Positions 25,805-37,970 of a stretch of 64,000 nucleotides of DNA are shown here, piece by piece. The notes under the pieces are model-generated. The model saw nothing but the letters and a program-made list of their open reading frames with translations. It did no database searches and was not told the DNA's origin. Location of the stretch: NCBI RefSeq assembly GCF_900090245.1, contig NZ_FMDN01000005.1:124001-188000 (forward strand), in the 5' to 3' direction. The stretch comes from Micromonospora halophytica. GTDB taxonomy: Bacteria > Actinomycetota > Actinomycetes > Mycobacteriales > Micromonosporaceae. Made by a program: the position numbers and the translations under genes. Within the stretch, counting starts at the first letter, position 1, and each line of letters starts with the position of its first letter.

Positions 25805-25999
25805 TCAGTTGCCGCCGAGGAAGGCGTTCTGCCGCATGAAGGCGGCGTCGTCGTCGGAGGTGCTCTGCGCGGTCCGGAGCACCTGTGGGCGCCGCGCCTC
25901 CAGGTCCTCCATGCCGTGCCGGACGGCGAGCCGGATCACGCCGTAGAGGAAGACGAAACCGAAGACGTACAGGATCACGGTGGCGACGAGGGTGAACAT
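25805..25999 (-). CDS. Small single-helix membrane protein
   Basis: 64 residues: an N-terminal membrane helix 'MFTLVATVILYVFGFVFLYGVIRLAV' followed by a charged tail 'RHGMEDLEARRPQVLRTAQSTSDDDAAFMRQNAFLGGN'. The ATG was chosen at the start of the helix; the longer frame upstream overlaps the epimerase gene end and is low-complexity. No characterised family is recognised. Confidence 0.55.
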   Translation of the reverse strand: MFTLVATVILYVFGFVFLYGVIRLAVRHGMEDLEARRPQVLRTAQSTSDDDAAFMRQNAFLGGN

Positions 26000-26036
26000 G
26001 GCGTCACGGTAGGACGAACGTGAACGAGTGGCGGCC

Positions 26037-26819
26037 TCATCTTGCGCCGATTCGCCCGTACGTGTCATCGAGGTGATCCGCCCAGGTGCGCGTACCGGTC
26101 GGGGAGGCGGTGGTGGTGAGCCCGCCCTCCCGCAGCGCCCGGCCGAGCCGGCCGGGGAACCGGACCGGCAGCAGCGGGCGGCGCGAGCCACGCGCCGACT
26201 GCCAGGCGCGTACCGCCTCGTCGAAGCGGAGCACCTGCGGACCGGCGTACTCCTCGATGCCGCTCAGCGGGCCGACGGCGAGCCGTTCGGCGAGCCGGCC
26301 CGCCACCTCGTGCTGGTCGACGGGCTGAGCGAGCACCGCCGGGTCGCCGATCACCGGCCCGAGCCGGCTCGACGCCCGCAGCAGCCGGTCCAGGAACGGC
26401 GGGAACTGGGTGGCCCGCAGCACCGTCCACGGCACCGGGCCGGCGCTCACCACCTGCTCCGCCGCCAGCTTGTGCCGGTAGTAGGGAAGTGAAACCCGGT
26501 CGACGCCGACGATCGAGACGTACACCAGGTGACCGACGCCGGCCCGGCCGGCGGCGAGCGCCAGCCGGCGGGTGCCGAGCACATCCACCCGGTGGGTGTG
26601 CCGGCTGTTCGGCAACGACGCCAGGTGCAGCACGGCGTCCACGCCGGCCACCGCCTCGTCCAGCCCGGCCCCGCTGGCCAGGTCCACCACCGCCCAGTCC
26701 GCTCCCGGGTCGTGCCGGGGACGCCGGCTCGTCGCCCGCACGTCGAACCCGTCGGCGCGCAGCCGGGGCAGCACCGCCCGCCCCAGAGTGCCGCCCGCTC
26801 CGGTGACCAGAACCTTCAT
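26037..26819 (-). CDS. NAD(P)-binding SDR / atypical epimerase
   Basis: 260 residues. Rossmann glycine motif 'MKVLVTGAGGTLGRAVLPRL' at the N-terminus, 'VDAVLHLASLPN', 'VGHLVYVSIVGVDRVSLPYYRHKLAAEQVV' (Tyr-x-x-x-Lys equivalent YYRHK) and 'VPWTVLRATQF' identify an NmrA/extended-SDR type NAD(P)-dependent protein. Proteins like this are redox sensors or reductases of unknown substrate. ATG with GGAGGAG 5 bases upstream. Lies downstream of the MFS gene on the same strand with a 226-bp gap. Confidence 0.87.
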   Translation of the reverse strand: MKVLVTGAGGTLGRAVLPRLRADGFDVRATSRRPRHDPGADWAVVDLASGAGLDEAVAGVDAVLHLASLPNSRHTHRVDVLGTRRLALAAGRAGVGHLVYVSIVGVDRVSLPYYRHKLAAEQVVSAGPVPWTVLRATQFPPFLDRLLRASSRLGPVIGDPAVLAQPVDQHEVAGRLAERLAVGPLSGIEEYAGPQVLRFDEAVRAWQSARGSRRPLLPVRFPGRLGRALREGGLTTTASPTGTRTWADHLDDTYGRIGAR

Positions 26820-27045
26820 GTCGACTCCTCCCTGTCGCCGGGTCGACGGGACGGCCGGCCCGATCGTGACGTCACGTCGGCAGGTCGGCCGCCGATCCGC
26901 ACACCCGGACCGGGGCGGCCCGCGCGGCCACGGCGACCGGAACGACCACGGCCGCCGGCAGGATCGCCAGGGAAGCCCATCGCCTCCCCATCCTGGCCGC
27001 CCGACCCACCCCGCCACGCCCGATCGCCGATCCCGCCCGGACGGG

Positions 27046-28413
27046 TCAGCGGGAGGGGGTGACCCGGTGGGCCAGGAGGAGGCCGAGCAGCGCGCAGGCC
27101 GCGGCGACGCCGAGTGTCCCCGCGTAGTCCGCCGGCCCGGGGGCGGCGCCGGCCGCGAGTACCGCACCGGTGAGCGCCAGCACGGTGGCGGCGAAGAGCG
27201 AGTCGCCCAGTTGCAGCGACGAACTGTTGCGCCCCTGCTCGTCGGGGGCGGACAGCTCCAGGGTCAGCACCGACAACGACGGGTAGAGCAGACCCATCCC
27301 GGCGCCGGCCACCGCCCAGCCGAGCACCCCGACCGCCACCGGCACCGCCGGCCACACCGTCAGGGCGACCGTGGTCGTGCCGAGGGTGATGCAGGCCAGC
27401 CCGGCGCGGGGCAATGTCGCGGACGAGCGCGGCGCCGGCAGCCGACCCTGCAACCAGGAACCTGCCGACCAGGCCAGCGCACCGACGGTGAGCACCAGAC
27501 CGGCGGCGGTCGGCGTGAAGCCCCGTTCCCGGGAGAGCATCAGCGGGATCACCACCTCGGCCCCGACGAACGCTGCCGAGGCGAGCCCGCGCAGCCCGAT
27601 CACCGTGGGCAGGCCGCGGGCCGCGCGCAGGAAACCGGCCGGCAGCAGCCGGGGTGCGCAGACTGCCAGGCCGACCAGCGCGACCAACACCAACGGTACG
27701 GCGGACGCGCCGCGCTGCTGCCCCCCGTGGTGCAGCAGTGCGGCGCTCACCCCCGCCCCGGCCGCCCAGCCGATCCGGGTCAGCGCCCCGGCGGGCAACC
27801 CGGCGGCCCCCGGCGCGCGCAGCGACCGCAGGCCGGGCTGGACCAGCAGCGCCGCCGGCACCGCCACCGCCGGTACGGCGAGGAAGACCCACCGCCAGCC
27901 CAGGTGCTCGACGATCAGCCCGGCCACCGCCGGACCGACAAGTGACGGTACGACCCAGGCGGCGGCGAACGCGGCGAACACCTTCCGACGCAGCTCCTCC
28001 GGGTACGCCTGGCCCACCACGACGTAGAGGGCGACCGAGAGCAGCCCCGAGCCGAGGCCCTGCACCGCCCGCCCGACGACGAGCTGCCCCATCGCGGTGG
28101 CGCTGCCGGCCAGCAGCAGCCCGACCACGAACAGTCCGACGCCGGCCCACATCGGTGCGCGCGGCCCTCGGGCGTCGGACCAGATGCCGGAGAGCACCAT
28201 GGCGAGCACCCCGACGGCGAACGGCCCGCCGAAGGCGAGCGCGTAGAGGGAGAGGCCGTCGAGCGCCCGGGCGACCGTGGGCATCGCGGTGCCCACGGCC
28301 AGCGCCTCGAAGGCCAGCAGGGACACCAGGGCGACGATGCCCACGGTCATCGCGCGCAGGCGCGGGTCGTACAGGCGGGCGACCGGGGTGGCCGCCTCGA
28401 CCGTCGCCGTCAT
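27046..28413 (-). CDS. MFS transporter (multidrug-exporter type)
   Basis: 455 residues with about 12-14 hydrophobic helices. Hallmarks: 'LAVGTAMPTVARAL' in helix 1 (DHA2-like exporters), 'GIWSDARGPRAPMWAGVGLF' (MFS motif A), 'VVGRAVQGLGSGLLSVALYVVVGQAYP' (RxxQGxGaa) and the duplicated C-half 'GLVLTVGALAWSAGSWLQGRL'. Expected to export small molecules by proton antiport. The ATG overlaps the stop of a short upstream frame (ATGA), which itself follows a MerR-type promoter with 19-bp spacing, so expression may be induced by a MerR regulator encoded elsewhere. Confidence 0.9.
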   Translation of the reverse strand: MTATVEAATPVARLYDPRLRAMTVGIVALVSLLAFEALAVGTAMPTVARALDGLSLYALAFGGPFAVGVLAMVLSGIWSDARGPRAPMWAGVGLFVVGLLLAGSATAMGQLVVGRAVQGLGSGLLSVALYVVVGQAYPEELRRKVFAAFAAAWVVPSLVGPAVAGLIVEHLGWRWVFLAVPAVAVPAALLVQPGLRSLRAPGAAGLPAGALTRIGWAAGAGVSAALLHHGGQQRGASAVPLVLVALVGLAVCAPRLLPAGFLRAARGLPTVIGLRGLASAAFVGAEVVIPLMLSRERGFTPTAAGLVLTVGALAWSAGSWLQGRLPAPRSSATLPRAGLACITLGTTTVALTVWPAVPVAVGVLGWAVAGAGMGLLYPSLSVLTLELSAPDEQGRNSSSLQLGDSLFAATVLALTGAVLAAGAAPGPADYAGTLGVAAACALLGLLLAHRVTPSR

Positions 28414-28571
28414 CGACCGGCCGCCGGGGCACCCCACCGGCCGGTACGGGTCTGCGTCGCCGATCCTGCCGGCCGGGGCAGGTGGCGGGGCGTCCTGGCC
28501 GGGCCCAACTCGAACCGGTGGCGGGGCTTCGTGGCCCGGCCTGCCTCGGACCGGAGCAGTTCGATCAGCAT
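28410..28571 (-). CDS. Possible leaderless leader ORF coupled to the MFS gene
   Basis: 53 codons beginning 'MLIELLRSEAGRATKPRHRFELG' and ending with a TGA that overlaps the MFS ATG. The ATG is 6 bases after the -10 box of the MerR-type promoter, so the transcript would begin at this codon. No ribosome site is seen for the MFS gene itself, so coupling would make sense. The product has no recognisable domain and may just be a leader. Confidence 0.35.
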   Translation of the reverse strand: MLIELLRSEAGRATKPRHRFELGPARTPRHLPRPAGSATQTRTGRWGAPAAGR

Positions 28572-28577
28572 TGGCTC

Positions 28578-28608
28578 AGCCTGCGACCTCAATCCGGGTT
28601 GAGGTCAA
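28578..28608 (-). promoter_or_regulatory. MerR/SoxR-type promoter with 19-bp spacer
   Basis: Minus-strand -35 TTGACC (28603-28608) and -10 CAGGCT (28578-28583) are 19 bases apart and enclose a perfect inverted repeat GACCTCAA/TTGAGGTC (28585-28592, 28599-28606). The over-long spacer with a dyad inside it is the classic MerR-family arrangement. Confidence 0.6.
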
Positions 28609-28722
28609 CTCACCAGCCGGCCCGGCCGTCGCTCCCTCACGTCGCCCGTCACTCATGGTGAGCGGAGCTCATGGTCACCCCGGGTGGTCAAGTGAGCTGA
28701 CCCCAGCCACCCTCGATCCGCC

Positions 28723-28845
28723 CTTTGCTCTGCACCCATGGACGCGACAGCGCTCTGACCAGCACGATCGGCGGAGGCAACCCGATTACGGACGAGCGTC
28801 ACCATCACGCATCGTTGCCGGCGCGTCCATGGGTGCAGAGCAAAG
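28723..28845. repeat. MITE-like element with perfect 24-bp inverted repeats
   Basis: Arms 28723-28746 and 28822-28845 are exact reverse complements over 24 bases (CTTTGCTCTGCACCCATGGA followed by CGCG at the left end). The 75-bp centre encodes nothing. Size and structure fit a miniature non-autonomous element or a large hairpin. Confidence 0.8.
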
Positions 28846-29104
28846 CGTACGAACCAATGCAACGGACCCCGCACGCCGGTCACTCTCTGTCAGGGCATCT
28901 TGCCCGGACCTCGGGAGGCGGTAGAACGTGTGACGGACACCGGACGCCCATCAGCGGCGGAAAACTTCCCCCGTACCGGCGGCATAAGGGGCGTCGGTAC
29001 GGGAAGCCAGGCCGCCTGACGAGCGCGGGAGGCGAGATGGCGTACGGCAGGAGCGGCGGCGTGGGCGGCGAGGAGCGGGGCCGGCGACTCGGCCGTACCG
29101 CTCG

Positions 29105-33595
<4,491 letters not shown>

Positions 33596-33604
33596 GGTGA
33601 CGTC

Positions 33605-33634
33605 GCCGCCCTCCGGCCGGAACCGGAGGGCGGC
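33605..33634. terminator. Bidirectional terminator
   Basis: Perfect 12-bp stem (33605-33616 with 33623-33634), 6-nt loop, between the ATPase stop (+) and the CBS protein stop (-). Confidence 0.85.
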
Positions 33635-33653
33635 GATCGACGGTGCGACGGGG

Positions 33654-34073
33654 TCAGGCCCGCTCGGAGATGGCCTCGATCAGGTCGCCCACCGGGCGCT
33701 CCGGCAACGACCGGGCCACGTCGGCCACCGCCACGATCCCGACGAGCTCGTGCCCGTCGATCACCGGCAGCCGGCGTACCTGGTGCTCGCCCATGGTGCG
33801 CAGGATCTCGGTGGCGTCGTCGTCCGCGCCGATGGTCACGGCCTCGCCCTGGGCCAGCTCACCGGCGGTCACGTTTGCCGGGTCCTTCCCCTGGGCCAGG
33901 ACCTTCACCACGATGTCGCGGTCGGTCAGCATGCCCTTGAGGCGGTTGTCGTCGCCGCAGATGGGCAGCGAACCCACACCCAGCTCGGCCATCCGCCTGG
34001 CGGCGGCGCGCAGGTCGTCGTGTTCGCGGACGCAGGTCACGTCGGCGGTCATGATGTCGCGTGCGTTCGGCAT
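33654..34073 (-). CDS. CBS-pair domain protein, second copy
   Basis: 139 residues with two CBS motifs: 'ARDIMTADVTCVREHDDLRAAARRMAELGVGSLPICGDDNRLKGMLTDRDIVVKVLAQ' and 'GEAVTIGADDDATEILRTMGEHQVRRLPVIDGHELVGIVAVADVARSL'. Same length and plan as the protein at 23977, so a paralogue. Start set at the ATG 8 bases after GAGG; a GTG two codons earlier is possible. Likely an adenine-nucleotide sensor of the hypoxic-response type. Confidence 0.9.
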   Translation of the reverse strand: MPNARDIMTADVTCVREHDDLRAAARRMAELGVGSLPICGDDNRLKGMLTDRDIVVKVLAQGKDPANVTAGELAQGEAVTIGADDDATEILRTMGEHQVRRLPVIDGHELVGIVAVADVARSLPERPVGDLIEAISERA

Positions 34074-34146
34074 GATCACACCTCACTTTCCGGGGGGTCG
34101 TTGTCTGAATCCGTACCCCCGGGTCGTCGGGCCATGCACGTGACCG

Positions 34147-35133
34147 TCAGCCGGCGGCGTCCCAGGTGGCGGCGGCGCGGCGCAGCCGGTCGTTGATCGC
34201 CCGCCCCACACCCTCCTCCGGGGCCGCCTCGGCGAGGATCTCGGTCACCCCCGCCGCGTCGAGCCGGTGCAGGGCGTCGAAGAGCCGGGCCGCGGCCTCC
34301 GTCACGTCCCCGGCGGGCGAGAGCACCTCCACCGCCACGTACCCGTCGGCCGGCGACTCCCGGAAGGCCAGGAAGCCGCGCCGGACACCGTCGCCGACCG
34401 CCGGCCGCGCGCCCGCCACCACCCGCAAAGGGGTACGCGGCGCGTAGTGCGCCGCCAGCGTGCCCGGCGCCACCGGCTGCCCCGAACTACCCGGGCGTAC
34501 GGTCACCGGCCCCACCGCCTCCACCAGGTCCTCCAGGGCGAGCGCACCGAGCCGCAGCACCACCGGCTGGGCGCCGCGCGCGTCCACGATGGTCGACTCG
34601 ATGCCGCACCGGGTGGGCCCACCGTCGAGGACCACGTCGACCGCCCCGCCGAGCCCTCTCACCACATGCTCGGCCCGGGTCGGGCTGAGCTGCCCGAACC
34701 GGTTGGCGCTGGGCGCGGCCACCGGCACCCCGGCGGTCCGGATCAGCGCCCGCGCCCACGGCTCGTCCGGCACCCGCACCGCCATGGTGTCCAGCCCCGA
34801 GGTGACGATCGGCGGAATCTCCGCCGGCCGGTCCACGATCAGCGTCAACGGCCCCGGCCAGAACCGCTCGGCCAGCGCGGCGACCGCCGGCGGCACCGGC
34901 CCGACCAGCTTCTCCAGGTCGGCGGCGTCGGCCAGGTGGGTGATCAGCGGGTCGAAGCTGGGCCTGGCCTTCGCCTCGAAGATCCGCGCGGCGGCCCGCG
35001 CGTCGAGCGCGTTCGCGCCGAGCCCGTAGACGGTCTCGGTGGGGAACGCCACCAGCCCGCCGTCGCGCAGGACGGCGGCGGCCTCGGCGATGCCGGTCTC
35101 GGCGGGCAGGACGCGTGGGGATCCGGTGCTCAC
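34147..35133 (-). CDS. L-threonylcarbamoyladenylate synthase (Sua5)
   Basis: 328 residues, the long Sua5 form: an N-terminal YrdC domain ('GGLVAFPTETVYGLGANALDARAAARIFEAKARPSFDPLITHL', 'WPGPLTLIV', 'MAVRVPDEPWARALIRTAGVPVAAPSANRFGQLSPT', 'GIESTIVDA') and a C-terminal Sua5 domain ('PGTLAAHYAPRTPLRVV...GRAINDRLRRAAATWDAAG'). It makes threonylcarbamoyl-AMP from threonine, bicarbonate and ATP for the t6A37 modification of ANN-decoding tRNAs. Starts with ATG; no operon partner visible. Confidence 0.95.
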   Translation of the reverse strand: MSTGSPRVLPAETGIAEAAAVLRDGGLVAFPTETVYGLGANALDARAAARIFEAKARPSFDPLITHLADAADLEKLVGPVPPAVAALAERFWPGPLTLIVDRPAEIPPIVTSGLDTMAVRVPDEPWARALIRTAGVPVAAPSANRFGQLSPTRAEHVVRGLGGAVDVVLDGGPTRCGIESTIVDARGAQPVVLRLGALALEDLVEAVGPVTVRPGSSGQPVAPGTLAAHYAPRTPLRVVAGARPAVGDGVRRGFLAFRESPADGYVAVEVLSPAGDVTEAAARLFDALHRLDAAGVTEILAEAAPEEGVGRAINDRLRRAAATWDAAG

Positions 35134-35285
35134 GCCCCGACGCTAACGTGCCTCCGACGTCCCCCGGTCGTCGGCCGGGCGATCCCGGGATGCCGGTCCC
35201 GCCGCGCGCCACCGCTGCCCGGGCGACCCCGCGAACAGCGCGCCCAGCCCGGCCAGCCGGGGGACGCGGCTCGGCCGCAGCGCCG

Positions 35286-35732
35286 TCACGGCCAGACCTC
35301 GCCGACCATCGCCCATGACCACGTCACCACGACGGTCCCGAAGGTCAGCAGGGCCGCACCGCCGATCGCCCGCAGCCAGACGTCCACGAAGTCGGGGCGC
35401 TGGCGGGCGTCCTGGACATGGTCCACGGGGTCGGTGGCGGCGTAGCGGACCCGCATCGTCTGCCCCTCGACGGGCTCCGGATCAACCCGGAAGTCGTGCA
35501 CGTCGGCCTCCACGACCGTGCCGTCGGTCGTCGTGAACCACACCCGGACGTAGCTGTCGTCCCCGAGCCGGTGCACCTCGCGCACGGTGGCGGTCACCAC
35601 CAGGCCGTGGTCACGCAGGCCGACGGCCTTCCGGTACGCCTCGACCGCACCCATCCAGAAGAAGCCGGTGACCAGGACCGTCAGCAGGCCGGCGCACACC
35701 ACCGAGGTACGGGTGATCCGCCGAGACCTCAT
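35286..35732 (-). CDS. DUF3592 domain membrane protein
   Basis: 148 residues with two hydrophobic helices ('VVCAGLLTVLVTGFFWMGAV' near the N-terminus, 'AIGGAALLTFGTVVVTWSWAMV' near the C-terminus) around an external beta domain 'GLVVTATVREVHRLGDDSYVRVWFTTTDGTVVEADV...VRYAATDPVDHVQDARQRP', typical of DUF3592. Function unknown. The ATG has GGAAGG upstream. A 17-bp hairpin lies 38-78 bases upstream in the probable leader. Confidence 0.75.
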   Translation of the reverse strand: MRSRRITRTSVVCAGLLTVLVTGFFWMGAVEAYRKAVGLRDHGLVVTATVREVHRLGDDSYVRVWFTTTDGTVVEADVHDFRVDPEPVEGQTMRVRYAATDPVDHVQDARQRPDFVDVWLRAIGGAALLTFGTVVVTWSWAMVGEVWP

Positions 35733-35769
35733 CCGTGCCACCTTCCGCCGGCACCGATCGTGCCCGGCT

Positions 35770-35810
35770 CGGCTTGGGCGCGCAACGTTCGGCGTTGCGT
35801 GTCCAAGCCG
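35770..35810 (-). promoter_or_regulatory. Leader hairpin upstream of the DUF3592 gene
   Basis: 17-nt arms (35770-35786 and 35794-35810) pair at 15 Watson-Crick positions, the two mismatches being G-T/wobble type, with a 7-nt loop. The flanks carry a GGCTCGGCTT direct repeat. Possible attenuator or a small REP element. Confidence 0.4.
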
Positions 35811-36057
35811 GCTCGGCTTCATCGATCTATTCACCGTGGTCGAATCCGTGATCAGGTGCCTGTGACGGCCTCATGACGCTCGGCAAGTGGCTACCGCTGA
35901 TCGGCGGCGTCCTCGACCGCACCGCCATCTCGGCATCGCCACGCTCCAAGCCGACCAAGGCCCAGATCGCGCGGTTTGTCGGCCGGCGTCGGCTCCTGCC
36001 GATGACCTGCTCGTCCTGTCGGCTCGCGTCCGCTCATGACCGGGGCCGGTCGGCTGG

Positions 36058-36080
36058 CTTGGCTATACGGATGGCTGTAC
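36058..36080. repeat. 23-bp direct repeat, left copy (possible att remnant)
   Basis: CTTGGCTATACGGATGGCTG and three more bases; repeated with one mismatch at 38836-38858, next to tRNA-Ala. The pair brackets the sigma factor, excisionase and integrase remnants. Confidence 0.55.
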
Positions 36081-36180
36081 AACCCCTGATCGGTGCATGG
36101 CTTGGCATCGGTAGTGATCTGGGGAAAGATCGAGAGCCAGGGCATGCAACGCCTGTGGAACTGATCGCGTTCTGGTAGGT

Positions 36181-36696
36181 GTGACTCCCTCAGAAGAGCA
36201 GGCCTTCACTGAGTTCGTGCAAGTCCACGGTGATCGACTGCTGCGGTTCGCGCGGCTGCTCGTGCCAGACGCCGGTGAGGCCGAGGATGTCCTGCAGACG
36301 GCCCTGCTCCGGCTTACCAGACACTGGTCGAGGCAGCTGGACGCCCCGGAGGCATATGTTCGCGCCGCGCTCGTCAATCTTGCAAAGGATCGTGGTCGGC
36401 GTCGGCATCTCGTTCCCGTCCCGACGAGGACCAACCCGGACCTATCGAAGATCGGGTCAGATCATGCTGAGGCGATTGCGGCCCGAACACATCTCGACCA
36501 GATCCTTGCTGTGCTTCCCCCGAGACAGCGCGTCACGGTGGTGCTGCGCGTCATCGATGGATTGAGCGAGGCTGAGACGGCCGCGGTCATGAAGTGTTCG
36601 CTGGGGACTGTCAAGAGCAATCTCGCCCGCGGACTGCAAAAGGTCCGCGCCGCTCTGGTGCCCACCCCCACCTCTGTAGAGGAGACGGCGCGATGA
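36181..36696 (+). CDS. SigE-family ECF sigma factor
   Basis: 171 residues. Region 2 'FTEFVQVHGDRLLRFARLLVPDAGEAEDVLQTALLRLTRHW' and region 4 'LPPRQRVTVVLRVIDGLSEAETAAVMKCSLGTVKSNLARGLQKVRAAL' place it in the actinobacterial SigE-family (ECF-like sigma-70) group, common in Micromonospora and Streptomyces. It would steer RNA polymerase to a small regulon. Codon choice is less GC-biased than in flanking core genes. GTG start. It overlaps the next gene by 4 bases (ATGA), so the two form a coupled pair; the partner is a candidate regulator of the sigma factor. Confidence 0.9.
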   Translation: MTPSEEQAFTEFVQVHGDRLLRFARLLVPDAGEAEDVLQTALLRLTRHWSRQLDAPEAYVRAALVNLAKDRGRRRHLVPVPTRTNPDLSKIGSDHAEAIAARTHLDQILAVLPPRQRVTVVLRVIDGLSEAETAAVMKCSLGTVKSNLARGLQKVRAALVPTPTSVEETAR

Positions 36697-37445
36697 ACAA
36701 GATTCTTCCTAGCCTCGACGATGCAGCCGAGGAATTGCGAAGGCTGGCAACAGCGGCTGAGCCGGCTATACACGCCCGCCCCGGCCTGGCCCGGTCGATC
36801 CTGGACCTCGCCCGCAGTCACCGGCGCACACGGCGATTGGGCACTGCTGCGGCCAGCGTGGGCGGCGGCTTCGTGGTCCTGGCCACGCTAGCGGCGGCTA
36901 CCCTGCTCGGTCAGGCTGAGTACTTCACTCTCACTCAGCCCAGCACGAACATGGAATCCACGGTGCGCATGGGTGAACGCGTCGTTTTTAGTAAGAACCT
37001 GTCGCCTGCCCGAGGCGACGTTGTCGTCGTGCGCCTCGTCGACAACGGTCACGAGTACGACTCCATCATGCGGGTGGTCGCCCTCGCCGGTGACACCATC
37101 GGTTGCCCCGCCGATGCTACCGGCCGGTGTGAGGCAATTGCCGTCAACGGGGTGACTATGCCCGAGGACTACCTCGGGACGACCGTCACCGACCCATTCC
37201 CCACCAGCACCGTGCCGGCTCATATGATCTTCGTCCTCGGCGACAACCGACCGCAGGCAAATGACTCCCGATCCATCGGCCCAGTCAAGCTCGCCGACGT
37301 GACTGGGGTGGCTATAAACATCAGGAACCGCGACGGGCAGACTCGTGCCGTTCCAGGTGCCCCAGCTCACGACGGGCCTGGCGATCGCGACAACGTCGAC
37401 CCAGCCCCACCGGTTCCACCCGCAGGCGTCTCCGAGCCGCGATAA
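36693..37445 (+). CDS. Signal-peptidase-I-like membrane protein lacking the catalytic Ser/Lys
   Basis: 250 residues: a helical cytoplasmic N-terminus of about 50 residues, one membrane helix ('LGTAAASVGGGFVVLATLAAATLL'), then an external S26-like fold: 'PSTNMESTVRMGERVVFSKNLSPARGDVVVVRL', 'YDSIMRVVALAGDTIGC', 'AHMIFVLGDNRPQANDSRSIGPV'. The last block (GDN...SRSIG) is the conserved box E of signal peptidase I. However the serine of the SxM box is Asn86 and the general-base lysine before RV is Met126, so peptidase activity is not expected. Translational coupling to the sigma gene suggests an anti-sigma-like or sensor role (inference). A Pro-rich tail ends the protein. Confidence 0.8.
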   Translation: MNKILPSLDDAAEELRRLATAAEPAIHARPGLARSILDLARSHRRTRRLGTAAASVGGGFVVLATLAAATLLGQAEYFTLTQPSTNMESTVRMGERVVFSKNLSPARGDVVVVRLVDNGHEYDSIMRVVALAGDTIGCPADATGRCEAIAVNGVTMPEDYLGTTVTDPFPTSTVPAHMIFVLGDNRPQANDSRSIGPVKLADVTGVAINIRNRDGQTRAVPGAPAHDGPGDRDNVDPAPPVPPAGVSEPR

Positions 37446-37790
37446 GAGAGTCCCGACAGAAACCCTGCGAATCCGTAAAGTTGAACCTTTTCGCGCGACG
37501 CGCGGTAATCTAAACATCGACCTGGTGTCAAGCAGCCCGCTGGGGCGCGAAGTTCGTGCGGTGAGACGGCGGCGACTTGAAGGCCGGGCTGTCGCGGGTG
37601 CTAGCCAAGCTTCAGGGGCGGTCTCAGGATTGCCCGACAAAGCGACGACGGGCACCGATCATTCCGACGCAGCGCCCCACTACTCCATGCTGGGATCCTC
37701 CTCGTCGGGCAACGTTGCGATCACTTGGTCCCATGCGTTGACGATGGCTGCGGCCTGCCGCTCGCTACAGGCCAAGCCATTGAGTAGGAC
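37446..37790. other. Gap with a possible truncated minus-strand coding tail
   Basis: 345 bases. On the minus strand, 37680 up to about 37810 reads '...FQNHVLLNGLACSERQAAAIVNAWDQVIATLPDEEDPSME*', protein-like but without a start. No other feature seen. Confidence 0.3.
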
Positions 37791-37970
37791 GTGGTTCTGG
37801 AAGAGCGTTCGTCGGCTGAGGCCGCCGCGCTGCTGGGCGTGTGCCGGGACACCGTGTACGTGCTGATGCGGTCGGGTCGGCTGCGGTCGATCAAGGCGGG
37901 TCGCGCTCGGCTCATTCCGCTGTCCGCGATTGGTGAGTTCCTTTCGGCAACTGAGGAGTTCGCTGCATGA
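37791..37970 (+). CDS. Excisionase-type helix-turn-helix protein
   Basis: 59 residues: 'MVLEERSSAEAAALLGVCRDTVYVLMRSGRLRSIKAGRARLIPLSAIGEFLSATEEFAA', a compact MerR-like/excisionase HTH ('AAALLGVCRDTVYVLMRSGRLRSIKAGRARLIP'). Such genes usually precede a tyrosine recombinase and set the direction of recombination. GTG start; an in-frame TAG two codons upstream rules out a longer N-terminus. The integrase gene right after it is broken, so the element can no longer move by itself. Confidence 0.8.
   Translation: MVLEERSSAEAAALLGVCRDTVYVLMRSGRLRSIKAGRARLIPLSAIGEFLSATEEFAA

Larger units (their letters stand above)
28414..29104. other. Long intergenic region
   Basis: 691 bases between the MFS and P-type ATPase genes. 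It holds the leader frame and MerR-type promoter, and the 123-bp inverted-repeat element at 28723-28845. The remainder shows no convincing gene. Confidence 0.5.
35733..36180. other. Intergenic region with left-hand copy of a 23-bp direct repeat
   Basis: 448 bases of lower GC than the surroundings. It contains the hairpin at 35770 and the repeat at 36058-36080. A 101-codon frame at 35873 lacks any recognisable domain or ribosome site and is not called. Confidence 0.4.

Noticed and set aside
35873..36178. A 101-codon plus-strand frame before the sigma gene
   Set aside because: No domain, no ribosome site; it covers the direct repeat and the probable promoter region of the sigma gene.
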